Part shown: positions 38,739 to 48,645 of the stretch, one piece after another | How the letters are laid out: every line of letters starts with the position of its first letter | How positions within the stretch are numbered: the first letter of the stretch is position 1 | Source: Puia sp. | GTDB lineage: Bacteria; Bacteroidota; Bacteroidia; Chitinophagales; Chitinophagaceae | Length of the DNA: 64,000 nt | Assembly (NCBI GenBank): GCA_031292515.1 | Contig: JARLGZ010000066.1 | Coordinates: 1-64,000, forward strand | Reading direction: 5' to 3' | Translations under genes and position numbers: made by a program | The notes under the pieces: model-generated | The model's input: the letters and a program-made list of their open reading frames with translations, nothing else | Told to the model about the DNA's origin: nothing | Databases searched by the model: none

Positions 38739-39518
38739 TCAGTCCGTATTGCAGATACAGTCTATATCGGGGTCTTCATAGTCGAACAGGGTAGGCGATC
38801 GTCTGATCAAATCCACTAACTCCCGTATCGAGTATCGTTTATTGAACGTTGATCCTATCATTTCCTCCTGTCGTATCCACCACTCCGCTTTTTCCGGATT
38901 TTCGGTGATCAGGCGTTTCATTTTATTCCGACCTTTTAAAAAACAGAGGTCGCAATTTCCCTGATAATGCTCCAGCCGGAGATCGAAGGGCATTGTTTTC
39001 CAGAAATCCAGCACCATTGGCTTAGTCACCTTCCAGTCTACCATCGGCAGCCAGATCTCCCAACGTTCTTTTTCAGCAATGCCATTTGTTTTCGACCATC
39101 TGGCGGGTTCGTCATAACGAATACCTACCACATTTGTCCAATAGCGAAAACCCAGGTTCAACATGAACCATTTGATCGGCCGTATCTTCAGGTCCTGTGT
39201 ACAGAAGCGCGCAACCACATTGGGCAGATACCCTCTTTTTCGGATCAGCGCCTCAAAAGGTTGTCCTTCACGCGATGCAGTCGCATAATCGACCAATCTG
39301 TATTTCTTTTCGGCATCATACTCCAGCCAGTTCACCACGCCGCCCCAGAGTCGGTCACACCTGTCCACAAAATCAAGGGTCTCCCGTTTTTCTTTTCCGG
39401 TATTGGAGAAGCAGACGATCCGCTGGTCTTCCGGCAGCTCCCGTAGAAGCCGATCCGTCATATAAGCGGAAGACCTGCCCCCGCTGAAGCTAATCATATA
39501 CACCTCTCCGTCTTTCAT
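38739..39518 (-). CDS. PAPS-reductase-like (PP-loop) family protein
   Basis: 259 aa. PP-loop ISFSGGRSSAYM; IRPIKWFMLNLGFRYWTNVVGIRYDEPARWSK. Confidence 0.8.
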   Translation of the reverse strand: MKDGEVYMISFSGGRSSAYMTDRLLRELPEDQRIVCFSNTGKEKRETLDFVDRCDRLWGGVVNWLEYDAEKKYRLVDYATASREGQPFEALIRKRGYLPNVVARFCTQDLKIRPIKWFMLNLGFRYWTNVVGIRYDEPARWSKTNGIAEKERWEIWLPMVDWKVTKPMVLDFWKTMPFDLRLEHYQGNCDLCFLKGRNKMKRLITENPEKAEWWIRQEEMIGSTFNKRYSIRELVDLIRRSPTLFDYEDPDIDCICNTD

Positions 39519-39596
39519 ATTCCACCTATATTACCTGAGCCCATTCATAAATCAATCGTAGTTTCCCTATGGTCGGTCTTCCCCCCTTCTTCCCTT

Positions 39597-40196
39597 TCAC
39601 GGCACCTGGTCGGTGAGACGGCCCACGAGGATCGAAAAGTCGGTTGTCATTCCATAGCGGTCCCAACGGCGACGGGTGTGCGAAGCTTCTTTCGGAAGCC
39701 GTTCCCCGCTGAGAAGTTCCGCTTTGGGCTCCTCGCCGAATAGCCGGTCGATCCGCTCTCGCACTTCCAGGGGTTTGCCCCCCTCTCTCGGGCTTACCGT
39801 CATAACGATTTGACCGACCTCTTTGCCGGAGGGCATCAAGGGTTCCCCTTTGGTAAAAAGCAAGACCGGTTCCGCATTCGAGCGGGTATAGTAACCTGTC
39901 CCGTTTATAAAATGCCCGGTTTGGTTCCGCTTCACCCAGACAAAGGCCACTGTCTTATACTGAAAACCCCATTGTAGCCCGAGCGACAGGGCTTGTGTAA
40001 ACAGCGGGAATCTTGCCCACATGAACAGCACCCCATCCTCCGCTGTAATTTCCCCGGGGGAGACCCGACGCCAAAGGGATTCATCCGGGTGCCGAGATTG
40101 AGCCGGGTCGTCAACCGCCGTATGTCCATCCACCCGGAGGTTATCCCAGGGCGGATCTGCATAGAGGATTTTGTAGGGAGGAAAGTCTTTATCCAT
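39597..40196 (-). CDS. MT-A70 family adenine methyltransferase
   Basis: 199 aa. KILYADPPWDN (DPPW), GVLFMWARFPLFTQALSLGLQWGFQYKTVAFVWVKRNQTG. Confidence 0.85.
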   Translation of the reverse strand: MDKDFPPYKILYADPPWDNLRVDGHTAVDDPAQSRHPDESLWRRVSPGEITAEDGVLFMWARFPLFTQALSLGLQWGFQYKTVAFVWVKRNQTGHFINGTGYYTRSNAEPVLLFTKGEPLMPSGKEVGQIVMTVSPREGGKPLEVRERIDRLFGEEPKAELLSGERLPKEASHTRRRWDRYGMTTDFSILVGRLTDQVP

Positions 40197-40203
40197 TGTT
40201 GAG

Positions 40204-41429
40204 TCATTTAAAAAGTCCCAATTCTTTCTTCAGCCTTTTCTCCGCCATACCCGCGATGGCAGGGTCCTTTTCAAAGGCGATGAAGTGGATGCCCAGTTTC
40301 CGGGCCACCAGGCAAGTCGTTCCGCTCCCCGCGAAGGGCTCCAGCACGATCCTTTCCGGCTCGATGGGGCATATCATTTTTAGCAGGTAATGGATCAGCG
40401 CGGTCGGCTTTACCGTTGGGTGGTCGTTTTCATGTCCCCTGTCTTCCGGATCTGCCTTTGCGACATAAAAGAGCCTCGATGCCCCGCCGCTGTCGCCATA
40501 ACCCGTCACCGGCATACCCGGTCCATACTGGCCATATACTTTTTTTGTTGCCTTTTTGATGCCTACCGGTTTCCCGCTCGTCAACAATCCGCTCTGTGCG
40601 TCGAGCTCAGCGGCCATCCGTTCGTCGAGGATCATGTTAGCCGGGAATCGTCCCACAACCGTCTTATCGCCGTTCGATACCTGTTTAGCGCCTGTTCCAT
40701 ATGCCCCCAATCCTTTGGCCTCGTCACTATCATTGCCTCCTTCCCTGGAGCGCTTGTTCAGGTTCTCACCGGTTTTCAAATCATAGGTCCTCTCCTCGTC
40801 ACCGATCCGGCTGCCATCGATATTGAGTCTCCCGGTACCGTATTTCAAGACATTGGCCGCCACTGTTTTTTCTGACAGGGGCTTTCTTGCCAATGTCCAG
40901 AACTCCGTGGCTGGCTTCAACGCGGTTCCCCAGCCTTCCCATTTCTTCGCATCCGCTGTCTGTGGAGCTGTTTTATCCTGTTGGTCCTGGACAACACCGA
41001 ATTTTGTCTGCCGTTTTTCTTTATACCGCTCACTGGTATAACGTGCTGCATTGGGTCCCGAGGATGTGCCGATGATATCTCTGCTGGCTCCAGCCTGCTG
41101 ATCGATGGCTTTGCTGATATCGAGACTCTTCGGAAATCCCTGTCCATAATGCCAGCAGATTACATCGCGGATGGTAAATTCCGCATCCTCTATGTTCACG
41201 GCCATTCGATGCTGTGTCCGCGTTCCACAGGAAACAAGCATATGGGCTCCCGGCTTCAGAACCCGCAACACTTCTTTCCAGACTTCCACGCGCGGAATGT
41301 CATAATCCCAGGTCTTCCCATGAAGCGAATGCCATAAGGGGGATCGGTCAGACAGGCATCGATACTGTTATCCGGTAGCTCCCGCAGCCCTTCCAGGCAA
41401 TCACAAACATGTATCGTATTCAGATTCAT
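40204..41429 (-). pseudogene. DNA N6/N4 methyltransferase (DPPY), interrupted by a one-base frameshift near 41313-41316
   Basis: MNLNTIHVCDCLEGLRELPDNSIDACLTDPPYGIRFMG is in one frame; VEVWKEVLRVLKPGAHMLVSC...VLEPFAGSGTTCLVARKLG is in another. Adding one A (ATGGGAAAGACCTGGGATTATGAC) restores GKTWDYDIPRVEVW. Confidence 0.85.
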
Positions 41430-41482
41430 CGTGGCCTTTATAAATTCCGGTAATTCAATAACAGGGCTCCGGTTTCCCATTT

Positions 41483-42340
41483 TCACCTTGCCTTCAACAA
41501 CACCTTCGGTTTCACCCTCAGCAGCAGGGTCCGGCCTCCTTGCGGTTCCGCCACTTCCACTACCAGCACCTTGTCCTGCGCGATCGTAAACGGCTCATAG
41601 CCGATGGCAAAAGTCCGTTGCCGGCGCCCCGGGACGGGGAGAGGCTCCCCGAAAACGGGTAGCAAGTCGATTTGCTGCCGGGTCGTCCGCTTAATCAGCT
41701 TGCGGTCCTCGTAATATAACCGGAAGTGGTCGGGGTCATAACTCAGCTTGGAGCGGTTTGAGAGCGTAAAGACCATCCATTGCAGACTATCTTTGAGATA
41801 GATACCCTCAAGGGACAGCCGCATTTTTTCGTTGCGCTTCGAAATATGGAGAAAATGCTTTTTCCCGATGATTTCGTTTGCATCCCCGGCCAGGGTTACC
41901 CGGTCTGTTGGAATCCCTGACAGCATCACCAGATTGGTATCGGTCTTAGGGGACGCCTGGTGATCGGGGAAGGCGAGGGGCGAGCCCTTGCCGGCGGGCC
42001 AGACAACCCGGTAGTTCAACACGCTTGAATCCTCCGAGTAGTGAATCACGAAAGAGTATAGTTTTCCGTCCCAGCCGTATACTGAGAAATTCGTCGGAGG
42101 AAAATTCCGCCAGTTGGCCTTTAGTTCAATGATATTTTCGACGCCCCTGACCTTTTGGGCCATCAGGGCCTTACTGACGCGGATGCCTGATCGAACCGCT
42201 ACGGGGAAAATCAGGTTCGTCATCTTCTCCATCGTCACGGGGATGGAGTGGGAGGGGATGCCCTCCAGGATAAAGTCGGGTTGCTGGGCCTTGACTTCCA
42301 CATAAAAGCCGACAAAACATAGCAAAATCAAAAATCTCAT
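41483..42340 (-). CDS. traN: Conjugative transposon protein TraN
   Basis: 285 aa. TraN/DUF4138 pattern, KMTNLIFPVAVRSG...NIIELKA. Confidence 0.8.
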   Translation of the reverse strand: MRFLILLCFVGFYVEVKAQQPDFILEGIPSHSIPVTMEKMTNLIFPVAVRSGIRVSKALMAQKVRGVENIIELKANWRNFPPTNFSVYGWDGKLYSFVIHYSEDSSVLNYRVVWPAGKGSPLAFPDHQASPKTDTNLVMLSGIPTDRVTLAGDANEIIGKKHFLHISKRNEKMRLSLEGIYLKDSLQWMVFTLSNRSKLSYDPDHFRLYYEDRKLIKRTTRQQIDLLPVFGEPLPVPGRRQRTFAIGYEPFTIAQDKVLVVEVAEPQGGRTLLLRVKPKVLLKAR

Positions 42341-42351
42341 ATAGGTATTTT

Positions 42352-43746
42352 TTAACGTTTATTGATTCGGGTATTTTTCAGCAGCACCTGCTGACCGGCT
42401 TTTACGCTGACCTTTATCAGCTTCACCTTCCGGCTGACCAGGGTCTTTAGCCCCTGGATGCCCGCCGTCGCCATCTGGGCGCCGAAATTGGGATCGAGAC
42501 TTGCCAGGCCCATTCCGTTGATCGCCTGGTCGGCGGTTTCTTTCGAAACGTCCCGGGAGATGGCGCCGGGCACCCACAGGCCTTCCAGGCCATCGAGGTC
42601 ATAAGCGGACAAGCCGACGGGAAACACATTGTTGCCGACCCGGATTGAGCTAACGGAAATATTCATTCGCTCCCCGTTCACGGTCACTTTACCCGATACG
42701 ATATTGTTCCGGGGAATCTTCACGCCGTTCACCACCGCCTCCTGCAGCAGCCGGAGTTCGCAGATGGCGCCGCTCATCAGGGTGCCGTCCTGGTCGATCA
42801 CCGCCCGGATGGTATTGTCCATCGCAGAATCCGGTTCGTCTTCATCTCCCAGGTCCATGAAACCTCCGCTGGCGGGGTCTGCCGCCGTGGATCTGCCGAA
42901 AGCCTGATCCGGTCGGTCATATGCGTCCTTTCCCGGCCCGTTTTCCCCCAGGGTGTGGATAGCAGTGGCTGCTGCCGGCCTTGATACCAGGGCTGTCTCC
43001 GCACTGACTGGCGCACCCGCTGTATCGCCGCGGGATTCTTCCGGATGCTGAATACGGAGGATCTTGTCGAGGATGGTATTGTATTTTTCCATTTCGGGGT
43101 CGCGGGCGCTGGTATCTTTCCCCGTCTTCGGAGCCAGGGCTTTTTCTAAATAGGCGAGGGGGCTCACCCCGGAAAGCCCACCCGGCGGCGGAGCCCCCGT
43201 GAAACCCTGTGAGCCAGGTCCACCAGCATAACCACCCGGTAGTCCTCCGGGTCCCTTCATGGTATTACCAGGCTGGTTGATTACTTTTTTCAACTGCTCC
43301 AGTTTCTCCAGCACCTTCTCCGCCTGTTTGGAGCCGGGATTTTCTTCCGGAGAAGGGTTGAGATCCTCCTCGGCGTTCGATCCGTGCTTCCTTTCTCCGA
43401 ACCCAAACAAATGGGTAGCCGTATCTTTTTTTCCATTCATCCCGGGAATACGGCCTGTGTAATACGGGTCTGTCCGCATCCGGTCCCGGATATGCATGGA
43501 ATCGATATTGGCCTTGTTGTAAAAACCCAATTTGTCGAGGGATTTTGTGCGTGGGTCGAAGTGCGCAGCCGGCAGCGACAAATTCAGACCTTTGGCGTCG
43601 GAAGAACCGGCAGGATCTTTTTTCTCTCCCTTGCCACCGCCCAGGCCATAAAAGGTGATGCTCATGAAAACGATCATCAGTAATGGCGCGAAGAGGAAGA
43701 ACTTTCGCTGCCGGTAAAATTTTTCGTCCCGTTGTTTCGGTATCAT
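42352..43746 (-). CDS. traM: Conjugative transposon protein TraM
   Basis: 464 aa. FFLFAPLLMIVFMSITFYGLGGG; C-terminal IRAVIDQDGTLMSGAICELRLLQEAVVNGVKIPRNNIVSG. Confidence 0.85.
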   Translation of the reverse strand: MIPKQRDEKFYRQRKFFLFAPLLMIVFMSITFYGLGGGKGEKKDPAGSSDAKGLNLSLPAAHFDPRTKSLDKLGFYNKANIDSMHIRDRMRTDPYYTGRIPGMNGKKDTATHLFGFGERKHGSNAEEDLNPSPEENPGSKQAEKVLEKLEQLKKVINQPGNTMKGPGGLPGGYAGGPGSQGFTGAPPPGGLSGVSPLAYLEKALAPKTGKDTSARDPEMEKYNTILDKILRIQHPEESRGDTAGAPVSAETALVSRPAAATAIHTLGENGPGKDAYDRPDQAFGRSTAADPASGGFMDLGDEDEPDSAMDNTIRAVIDQDGTLMSGAICELRLLQEAVVNGVKIPRNNIVSGKVTVNGERMNISVSSIRVGNNVFPVGLSAYDLDGLEGLWVPGAISRDVSKETADQAINGMGLASLDPNFGAQMATAGIQGLKTLVSRKVKLIKVSVKAGQQVLLKNTRINKR

Positions 43747-43803
43747 GCTGTTACTTTTTGAATTTTAATTTGTATTTGTACTGCTCGGCTTGACAAAAAA
43801 TGA

Positions 43804-44229
43804 TTACGGATTCAATTGATAGAGCTGATGAAGCGTATCCGACAGTCCAGGCCGTACACGTAACAGGCTATCCCACTTTCTCATCAACGAAGTGTCCCGG
43901 TGGATACTGTCCATCATCTCGTAAAAAGATCTACCTCTTCCCCGGGGAGCAGGCATGCGCTGGGTTCTCATTACGGGAGAAGGTGACCATGGGATAGAAG
44001 AGATGGATGCCGGATGGGCGATCGCATGCCAGATCAACAGCCCATTCACCAGGGCAAGTATCGAAATGGTGAGAATGATATACACTTTAAAAGCCATCGG
44101 TGGGATCCTGGCGGATCGCCGCTGTAGCCAGTCACTGATTTTTACCCGCACCATTCTTTCCCGCTCCAAAAAGGTCTTATACCAGTGCGGGAGTTCTTTG
44201 GGGGTTTTCTGCTTTCTCTTAAAAAACAT
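43804..44229 (-). CDS. Conjugative transfer membrane protein at the TraL position
   Basis: 141 aa, one TM, lies between traK and traM. Confidence 0.55.
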   Translation of the reverse strand: MFFKRKQKTPKELPHWYKTFLERERMVRVKISDWLQRRSARIPPMAFKVYIILTISILALVNGLLIWHAIAHPASISSIPWSPSPVMRTQRMPAPRGRGRSFYEMMDSIHRDTSLMRKWDSLLRVRPGLSDTLHQLYQLNP

Positions 44230-44262
44230 GACAAAACGATTTAACTTTTAAAAGAATAGTGC

Positions 44263-44913
44263 TTATTGGCCCTGTCGCGACTCTACTTTAACATCTTTGT
44301 TTTCCAGGATCGACCAACGCTCGATCAAAAAACCGTGGGGGTCATTGTCCGATCGGTTGACATCCCGTAGCCAGCCTTCCGTCACCAGGTCGCGGGTGAC
44401 GGTGCTGGTAGCCCGGGTAATCGTCTCCGTGGCATAGCAGCGGAAATAAAAAGGGTAATTCGTCAGGTTCAGGGAAATGCTGTCGATCGATACCCGCTGG
44501 CTGATATTGGCGCTGACCACGCCACTGTAATAGCCGGATTCCTTTAGGTTGTCATAGATCCTCTTCACGCTGCCGTCAGCCAGGTACATGGCTTTTTTGA
44601 TATTCTCATAGATCATTTTCTCGTCAGGGTCGAGCGTAAAGAAATCCTGCATAAAACTTGTGACGTGCGCGCGGGCTTCGACGGGAATATTCGAGGCCCG
44701 GTCACTGGCGAACGCCTCAAAGGCTTTGCCCGCGGAAAGGATATATACCTTTGCCTCGGACTTCAGGACCATATCGTTTGCCTTGATCACAATGAATACG
44801 CCGAAGCACAGGCTACCCAGGATGGAGACAATGCTCACCATCCTCATTTGTCGAAAAGAAGTCTCGATATTTTTTGCTTTTGGAAACATATCCGTCATTT
44901 TTTCATAAGTCAT
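44263..44913 (-). CDS. traK: Conjugative transposon protein TraK
   Basis: 216 aa from the internal ATG at 44913. MFPKAKNIETSFRQMRMVSIVSILGSLCFGVFIVIKA... RVSIDSISLNLTNYPFYFRCYATETITR. Confidence 0.85.
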   Translation of the reverse strand: MTYEKMTDMFPKAKNIETSFRQMRMVSIVSILGSLCFGVFIVIKANDMVLKSEAKVYILSAGKAFEAFASDRASNIPVEARAHVTSFMQDFFTLDPDEKMIYENIKKAMYLADGSVKRIYDNLKESGYYSGVVSANISQRVSIDSISLNLTNYPFYFRCYATETITRATSTVTRDLVTEGWLRDVNRSDNDPHGFLIERWSILENKDVKVESRQGQ

Positions 44914-44969
44914 GTAAAGAAACCCGCCGGGGTATTGTCCTTCCTCCCTGGCCGTTGCGGTCCGTGCCA

Positions 44970-46064
44970 TCATAACACCGTTGCTGCCATTGCGGCCGAT
45001 TTTATGCTTGTAGAAGCTACCGTGCCGGCTGATTGAGAGGCCGCATTCGTGACCTTTTGCAAATGGGCGCCGCCTGCCGGGAATACGGTGATGATGTGTT
45101 GGGTAATGCTGGGCACCGAGCAGTATCCCACCAGCCCCATACAAAGGAAAACCAGGTAGGCAAGGTCTGTAGCACCGAAGGTGGTCTGCCCGCTGGCTTG
45201 CAATTGCTGGATATCGATCTTTAACATCTGAACCTCCACCTGCCCGATGATGGACCCAAAAATGTTGCAGACCGGCAGCCAAAGGAAAATATGGACGTAC
45301 TTGGCAAACCAGGCGACAACCAGGTGGTGCAACCCATCGAAGACGCTGAGACCCAGGACAAGCGGCCCGACGATGGCGAGCACCACGAGATAGAAGATCC
45401 GGACTGTATTCACGCAAAGGGAAGCCGCCTCAAAGAGGGTTTCTAAAATCTGGGAGAGTACCAGTTTGAAAGAGTTCTTGATATTGTACTCGGCCTTCGA
45501 CATCTCAAACTTCACCCAGTTGCCAAGCCCCGAGAAAACCCCGTTGTCCGTGTTGCCTGTATATTCCGCCCATTTCTCCATGCTGCCATTTCCATCCGGA
45601 CCTACATAGGCCTGCCATTCCTGCCCCTGCTCCAGCAACTGTTGTTTTTGAGCCAGCAGGTTGGCAATGGCCTGGTTGGAATTTTTCACCAGGGCATTCG
45701 TCGCCGTATTGGTAGGCTCCAGGATATCATTCATGACATCGATCAGGGTGGTATAGAAAACCAGGACCACGCCGATCGCGAAGGGTCTTAGCAAGGGCAT
45801 GAAATCGATGGGTTCGGCCCTGCCCAAATGCCCCCAAATCTTGTTGGAGCAGTAGAGCAAAGCCCCAAAGGCAGCGATTCCCCTGGCCACGCCGGTCAGT
45901 TCCCCGCAAGAGGCCAGCATGGTCTTAAAAACGGTAAACAAGCTCTTCTGGACGGTGGTGATATCGCTGGTAAAAGACGAGGTGGTATCCTGGCAGAAGG
46001 CACAGAAGGGTAAAAGGAGGACTATACCCGCCAGCAGGCTGGCGCAGGCAAATGATTTTTTCAT
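44970..46064 (-). CDS. traJ: Conjugative transposon protein TraJ (multi-TM)
   Basis: ORF trimmed to the ATG at 46064 (MKKSFACASLLAG signal peptide); several TM helices, TraJ-type FMPLLRPFAIGVVLVFYTTLIDVMNDI. Confidence 0.8.
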   Translation of the reverse strand: MKKSFACASLLAGIVLLLPFCAFCQDTTSSFTSDITTVQKSLFTVFKTMLASCGELTGVARGIAAFGALLYCSNKIWGHLGRAEPIDFMPLLRPFAIGVVLVFYTTLIDVMNDILEPTNTATNALVKNSNQAIANLLAQKQQLLEQGQEWQAYVGPDGNGSMEKWAEYTGNTDNGVFSGLGNWVKFEMSKAEYNIKNSFKLVLSQILETLFEAASLCVNTVRIFYLVVLAIVGPLVLGLSVFDGLHHLVVAWFAKYVHIFLWLPVCNIFGSIIGQVEVQMLKIDIQQLQASGQTTFGATDLAYLVFLCMGLVGYCSVPSITQHIITVFPAGGAHLQKVTNAASQSAGTVASTSIKSAAMAATVL

Positions 46065-46101
46065 AAAAAAAATTAAAGGAGGATGCGAATCGATCCTCTG
46101 G

Positions 46102-46842
46102 TTATTGAAGCCCGTATTCGGTTTTAAAAAAATTGATATCGTTTTGTTCAACGCCGCGCTGACCGCCCTGGATCACTCCGTTGTTATTAAACGTTCGCAG
46201 GAAGCTGAGTTTATCGGTCATATCCTTGTCCACCCGGTCGATGGCGGCCAGCCTCTCGGCATCGCTCATGCGCAACTGACCGGCTGTAATCACCATCGTC
46301 AACTCCTCGATGTCCCGGAGGCTGCCGTTGAACAGGTTTGTATACACCGTGCTCAGATAATTCAGTTCGGCGGACGAGAAGTACCCGTTTTTCTGGAAAT
46401 AACTATTGGCGGATTGGTATTCCTTCACTAGGGTAGCCTCGTTGTTGATGATATTGGCGATTTTATAGTAGTTGCTTACCGCCGGCGAGACGGCCAGCAG
46501 GGCGTCCAGAAAGGCTTTGTGCAGGTTGAAATTTCCCTGGCTGATGCTTTTCACGTCCTCATACCCCTTGTAGATGATCGTGTAGGCGTTGTACATATCC
46601 GTCAGAATCTGCTTCATCTGGGCCAGTTTCTCGTAATCCAGGGTCAGTTGGGTGATATCGTCGGCAAGCGACTGGGCGCGTAGGGGAGCGTAACCCGACA
46701 ATAGGATCAGCGCCAGGAGGACGACCGTTCTCCGACAGCCAGTCAGGCGACGGCTACCCGGAACCCTCATCGGATGGTCCGGCGAAACCGTTGATTGAAC
46801 CGGCAACCACCTGCTTTGCTTACTCTGTGGAATGGTTTTCAT
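46102..46842 (-). CDS. TraI/TrbJ-like conjugation protein, copy 1
   Basis: 246 aa. IEELTMVITAGQLRMSDAERLAAIDRVDKDMTDKLSFLRTFNN. Confidence 0.65.
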   Translation of the reverse strand: MKTIPQSKQSRWLPVQSTVSPDHPMRVPGSRRLTGCRRTVVLLALILLSGYAPLRAQSLADDITQLTLDYEKLAQMKQILTDMYNAYTIIYKGYEDVKSISQGNFNLHKAFLDALLAVSPAVSNYYKIANIINNEATLVKEYQSANSYFQKNGYFSSAELNYLSTVYTNLFNGSLRDIEELTMVITAGQLRMSDAERLAAIDRVDKDMTDKLSFLRTFNNNGVIQGGQRGVEQNDINFFKTEYGLQ

Positions 46843-46876
46843 TTTTTTTATTTTATAGGTGTTCTTGTCGTTACTG

Positions 46877-47557
46877 TCAGGGCAGGCCGTACCAGGTCTT
46901 CAGATTTCCCAGGTCCGCTTGACCGGATAATCGTTGCTGGCTCAGCAATTCCGTTCGGTTGGTGAAATTCTCCACAAAAGCGTACTGGTCTTTGACACGG
47001 GCATCGAGGGCCTGGATCGAACGCATGCGCTGGTCGTCCGACATGCTGTAGGAGTTCGCCGTCAGCAGCGTGATCAGGGCGCCTACATCGGCTTCGGAGG
47101 CCGAGGTGATATTCGAAAAAACCTTGCCCACATAGGCGAGGTCCCCGGCACTCAGTGATTTACTGTTTGTCCAACTGCTGATCGCGGTGGAAAACTTCTC
47201 GATGATGACGATCTGGAGCGCAATGATCTCTGCTACTTCCGCCATGCTGGCCACAGCGGGGTTGATCTGTTCGAGCGAGGAGATAAAAGCGCTGTGAATA
47301 TTGAAATCGCCGTTTTTGATGGTTTTTATCTCCTGCCATCCGCTCTCGATTACCTGGTAGCCCTTCTCCAGTTTGCTGATGTACAATTTCATGGCGGCAA
47401 TTTGCTCGCCATAGTATTCCAGCATAGAGCTGCTTTGCGAGAAGATATTGCTCAGACCCTGGGCGCGGGCGCCGGCTCCCCCGATCAATAGGACAAATGC
47501 TAAACCCACCATTTTTTTCATCATTGTAATTTTTAAACGATTCATACTTCCATCCAA
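46877..47557 (-). CDS. TraI/TrbJ-like conjugation protein, copy 2
   Basis: 226 aa. Paralog: LITLLTANSYSMSDDQRMRSIQALDARVKDQYAFVENFTNR. Confidence 0.65.
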   Translation of the reverse strand: MDGSMNRLKITMMKKMVGLAFVLLIGGAGARAQGLSNIFSQSSSMLEYYGEQIAAMKLYISKLEKGYQVIESGWQEIKTIKNGDFNIHSAFISSLEQINPAVASMAEVAEIIALQIVIIEKFSTAISSWTNSKSLSAGDLAYVGKVFSNITSASEADVGALITLLTANSYSMSDDQRMRSIQALDARVKDQYAFVENFTNRTELLSQQRLSGQADLGNLKTWYGLP

Positions 47558-47582
47558 TCACTGCTCAACAAAGCCCGGTTGC

Positions 47583-48263
47583 TCAGGGAATCCCATACAG
47601 CGCTTTTGTCGCCAGGATATCATTACTATCCTGGGCCCGTTCCAGGCTCAGCATGGTATTTCGTTGGGAAAATGTCTGGAGATCGGAATAGTTCTTGTCG
47701 ATCCGGCTTCCTGCCTCATCAATGATCCGGAGCCGGTCGGCATCCGCCATTTGCGTGAGCAGGGCCGTGATGACCAGGTCGATCTGGCTGAGGTTGTTGA
47801 CGCTTTGCTGCATGATTCCGTTCAGGACCCGGTACATGCCGGCGACTTCATCGGCCGTAAAGTGGCTGTCTTTTTGAACGGCCGCGTAGGACTGCTGGTA
47901 GCCCGATACGACCGCCGCTTCTTTGGCGATCAGGTCTTTCACCCGGTCGTAGGCATTGATAGCGTTTTTGATCTCCCACAATTCTTGAAAATAATTGGCG
48001 TAGAGGTCTTTGGTTTGTTGTACCCAGCTGGTGATATCGCCCAGCTCGGATTGCTGCATGGAATTGTCGAGGTCCTTTTCGGTGTTCTGTAGACCGAGTG
48101 TTTCCACTTCGGCCTTCTGAACCGCCAGGTCCAACGCGACTACCACCTTCTTCGCTGCAGCATTGATGATCGAGATGATGTCCAGGACCTGCGCGTCGGA
48201 TCTCGCCGGCGTCATCATCGCCAGCAATACTATCGGTATCGCATATATTAGATTATTTTTCAT
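47583..48263 (-). CDS. TraI/TrbJ-like conjugation protein, copy 3
   Basis: 226 aa. Paralog: IDLVITALLTQMADADRLRIIDEAGSRIDKNYSDLQTFSQRN. Confidence 0.65.
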   Translation of the reverse strand: MKNNLIYAIPIVLLAMMTPARSDAQVLDIISIINAAAKKVVVALDLAVQKAEVETLGLQNTEKDLDNSMQQSELGDITSWVQQTKDLYANYFQELWEIKNAINAYDRVKDLIAKEAAVVSGYQQSYAAVQKDSHFTADEVAGMYRVLNGIMQQSVNNLSQIDLVITALLTQMADADRLRIIDEAGSRIDKNYSDLQTFSQRNTMLSLERAQDSNDILATKALYGIP

Positions 48264-48373
48264 TTTATTGCGTTTTTGTGTCGATCGACTGTCATTGTTC
48301 TATCGCTTAGTCCAGGGTGGCTTATTTGATTCTCGTCGGGTAACGTATTCCGCTTAGACTTCGTTTCCCGATC

Positions 48374-48553
48374 CTACGGCAGGTCTTCCAGGCATTCCAA
48401 CCGGTCCGTATAATGAGCCAGCGTCATAGGGTCCTTTAGGGAAGCAATTTCCTTCTCCACCGTCTGGCGCTCTTCCTCCGTCAGTGGCCGGCTTTGCTCG
48501 TTATCCAGGTTATACACCGCCCAGCAATCGGCGAATTTTCGGATACAATACAT
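48374..48553 (-). CDS. Small hypothetical ICE protein (59 aa)
   Basis: Hand translation MYCIRKFADCWAVYNLDNEQSRPLTEEERQTVEKEIASLKDPMTLAHYTDRLECLEDLP*, just under the ORF-track cutoff. Confidence 0.65.
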   Translation of the reverse strand: MYCIRKFADCWAVYNLDNEQSRPLTEEERQTVEKEIASLKDPMTLAHYTDRLECLEDLP

Positions 48554-48645
48554 GGTCCTCTATTTTTTGCGTTACTCATTCCGTTTCTGTAAATCAGCCT
48601 TTCTCTTATTTGTTCAGCATGCGATCTCCCTCTTTGTGACCCATC

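Noticed and set aside
44914-45417. N-terminal 168 aa of the 384-aa ORF 44263..45417
   Set aside because: Overlaps traJ in another frame; the true TraK start is the internal ATG at 44913.
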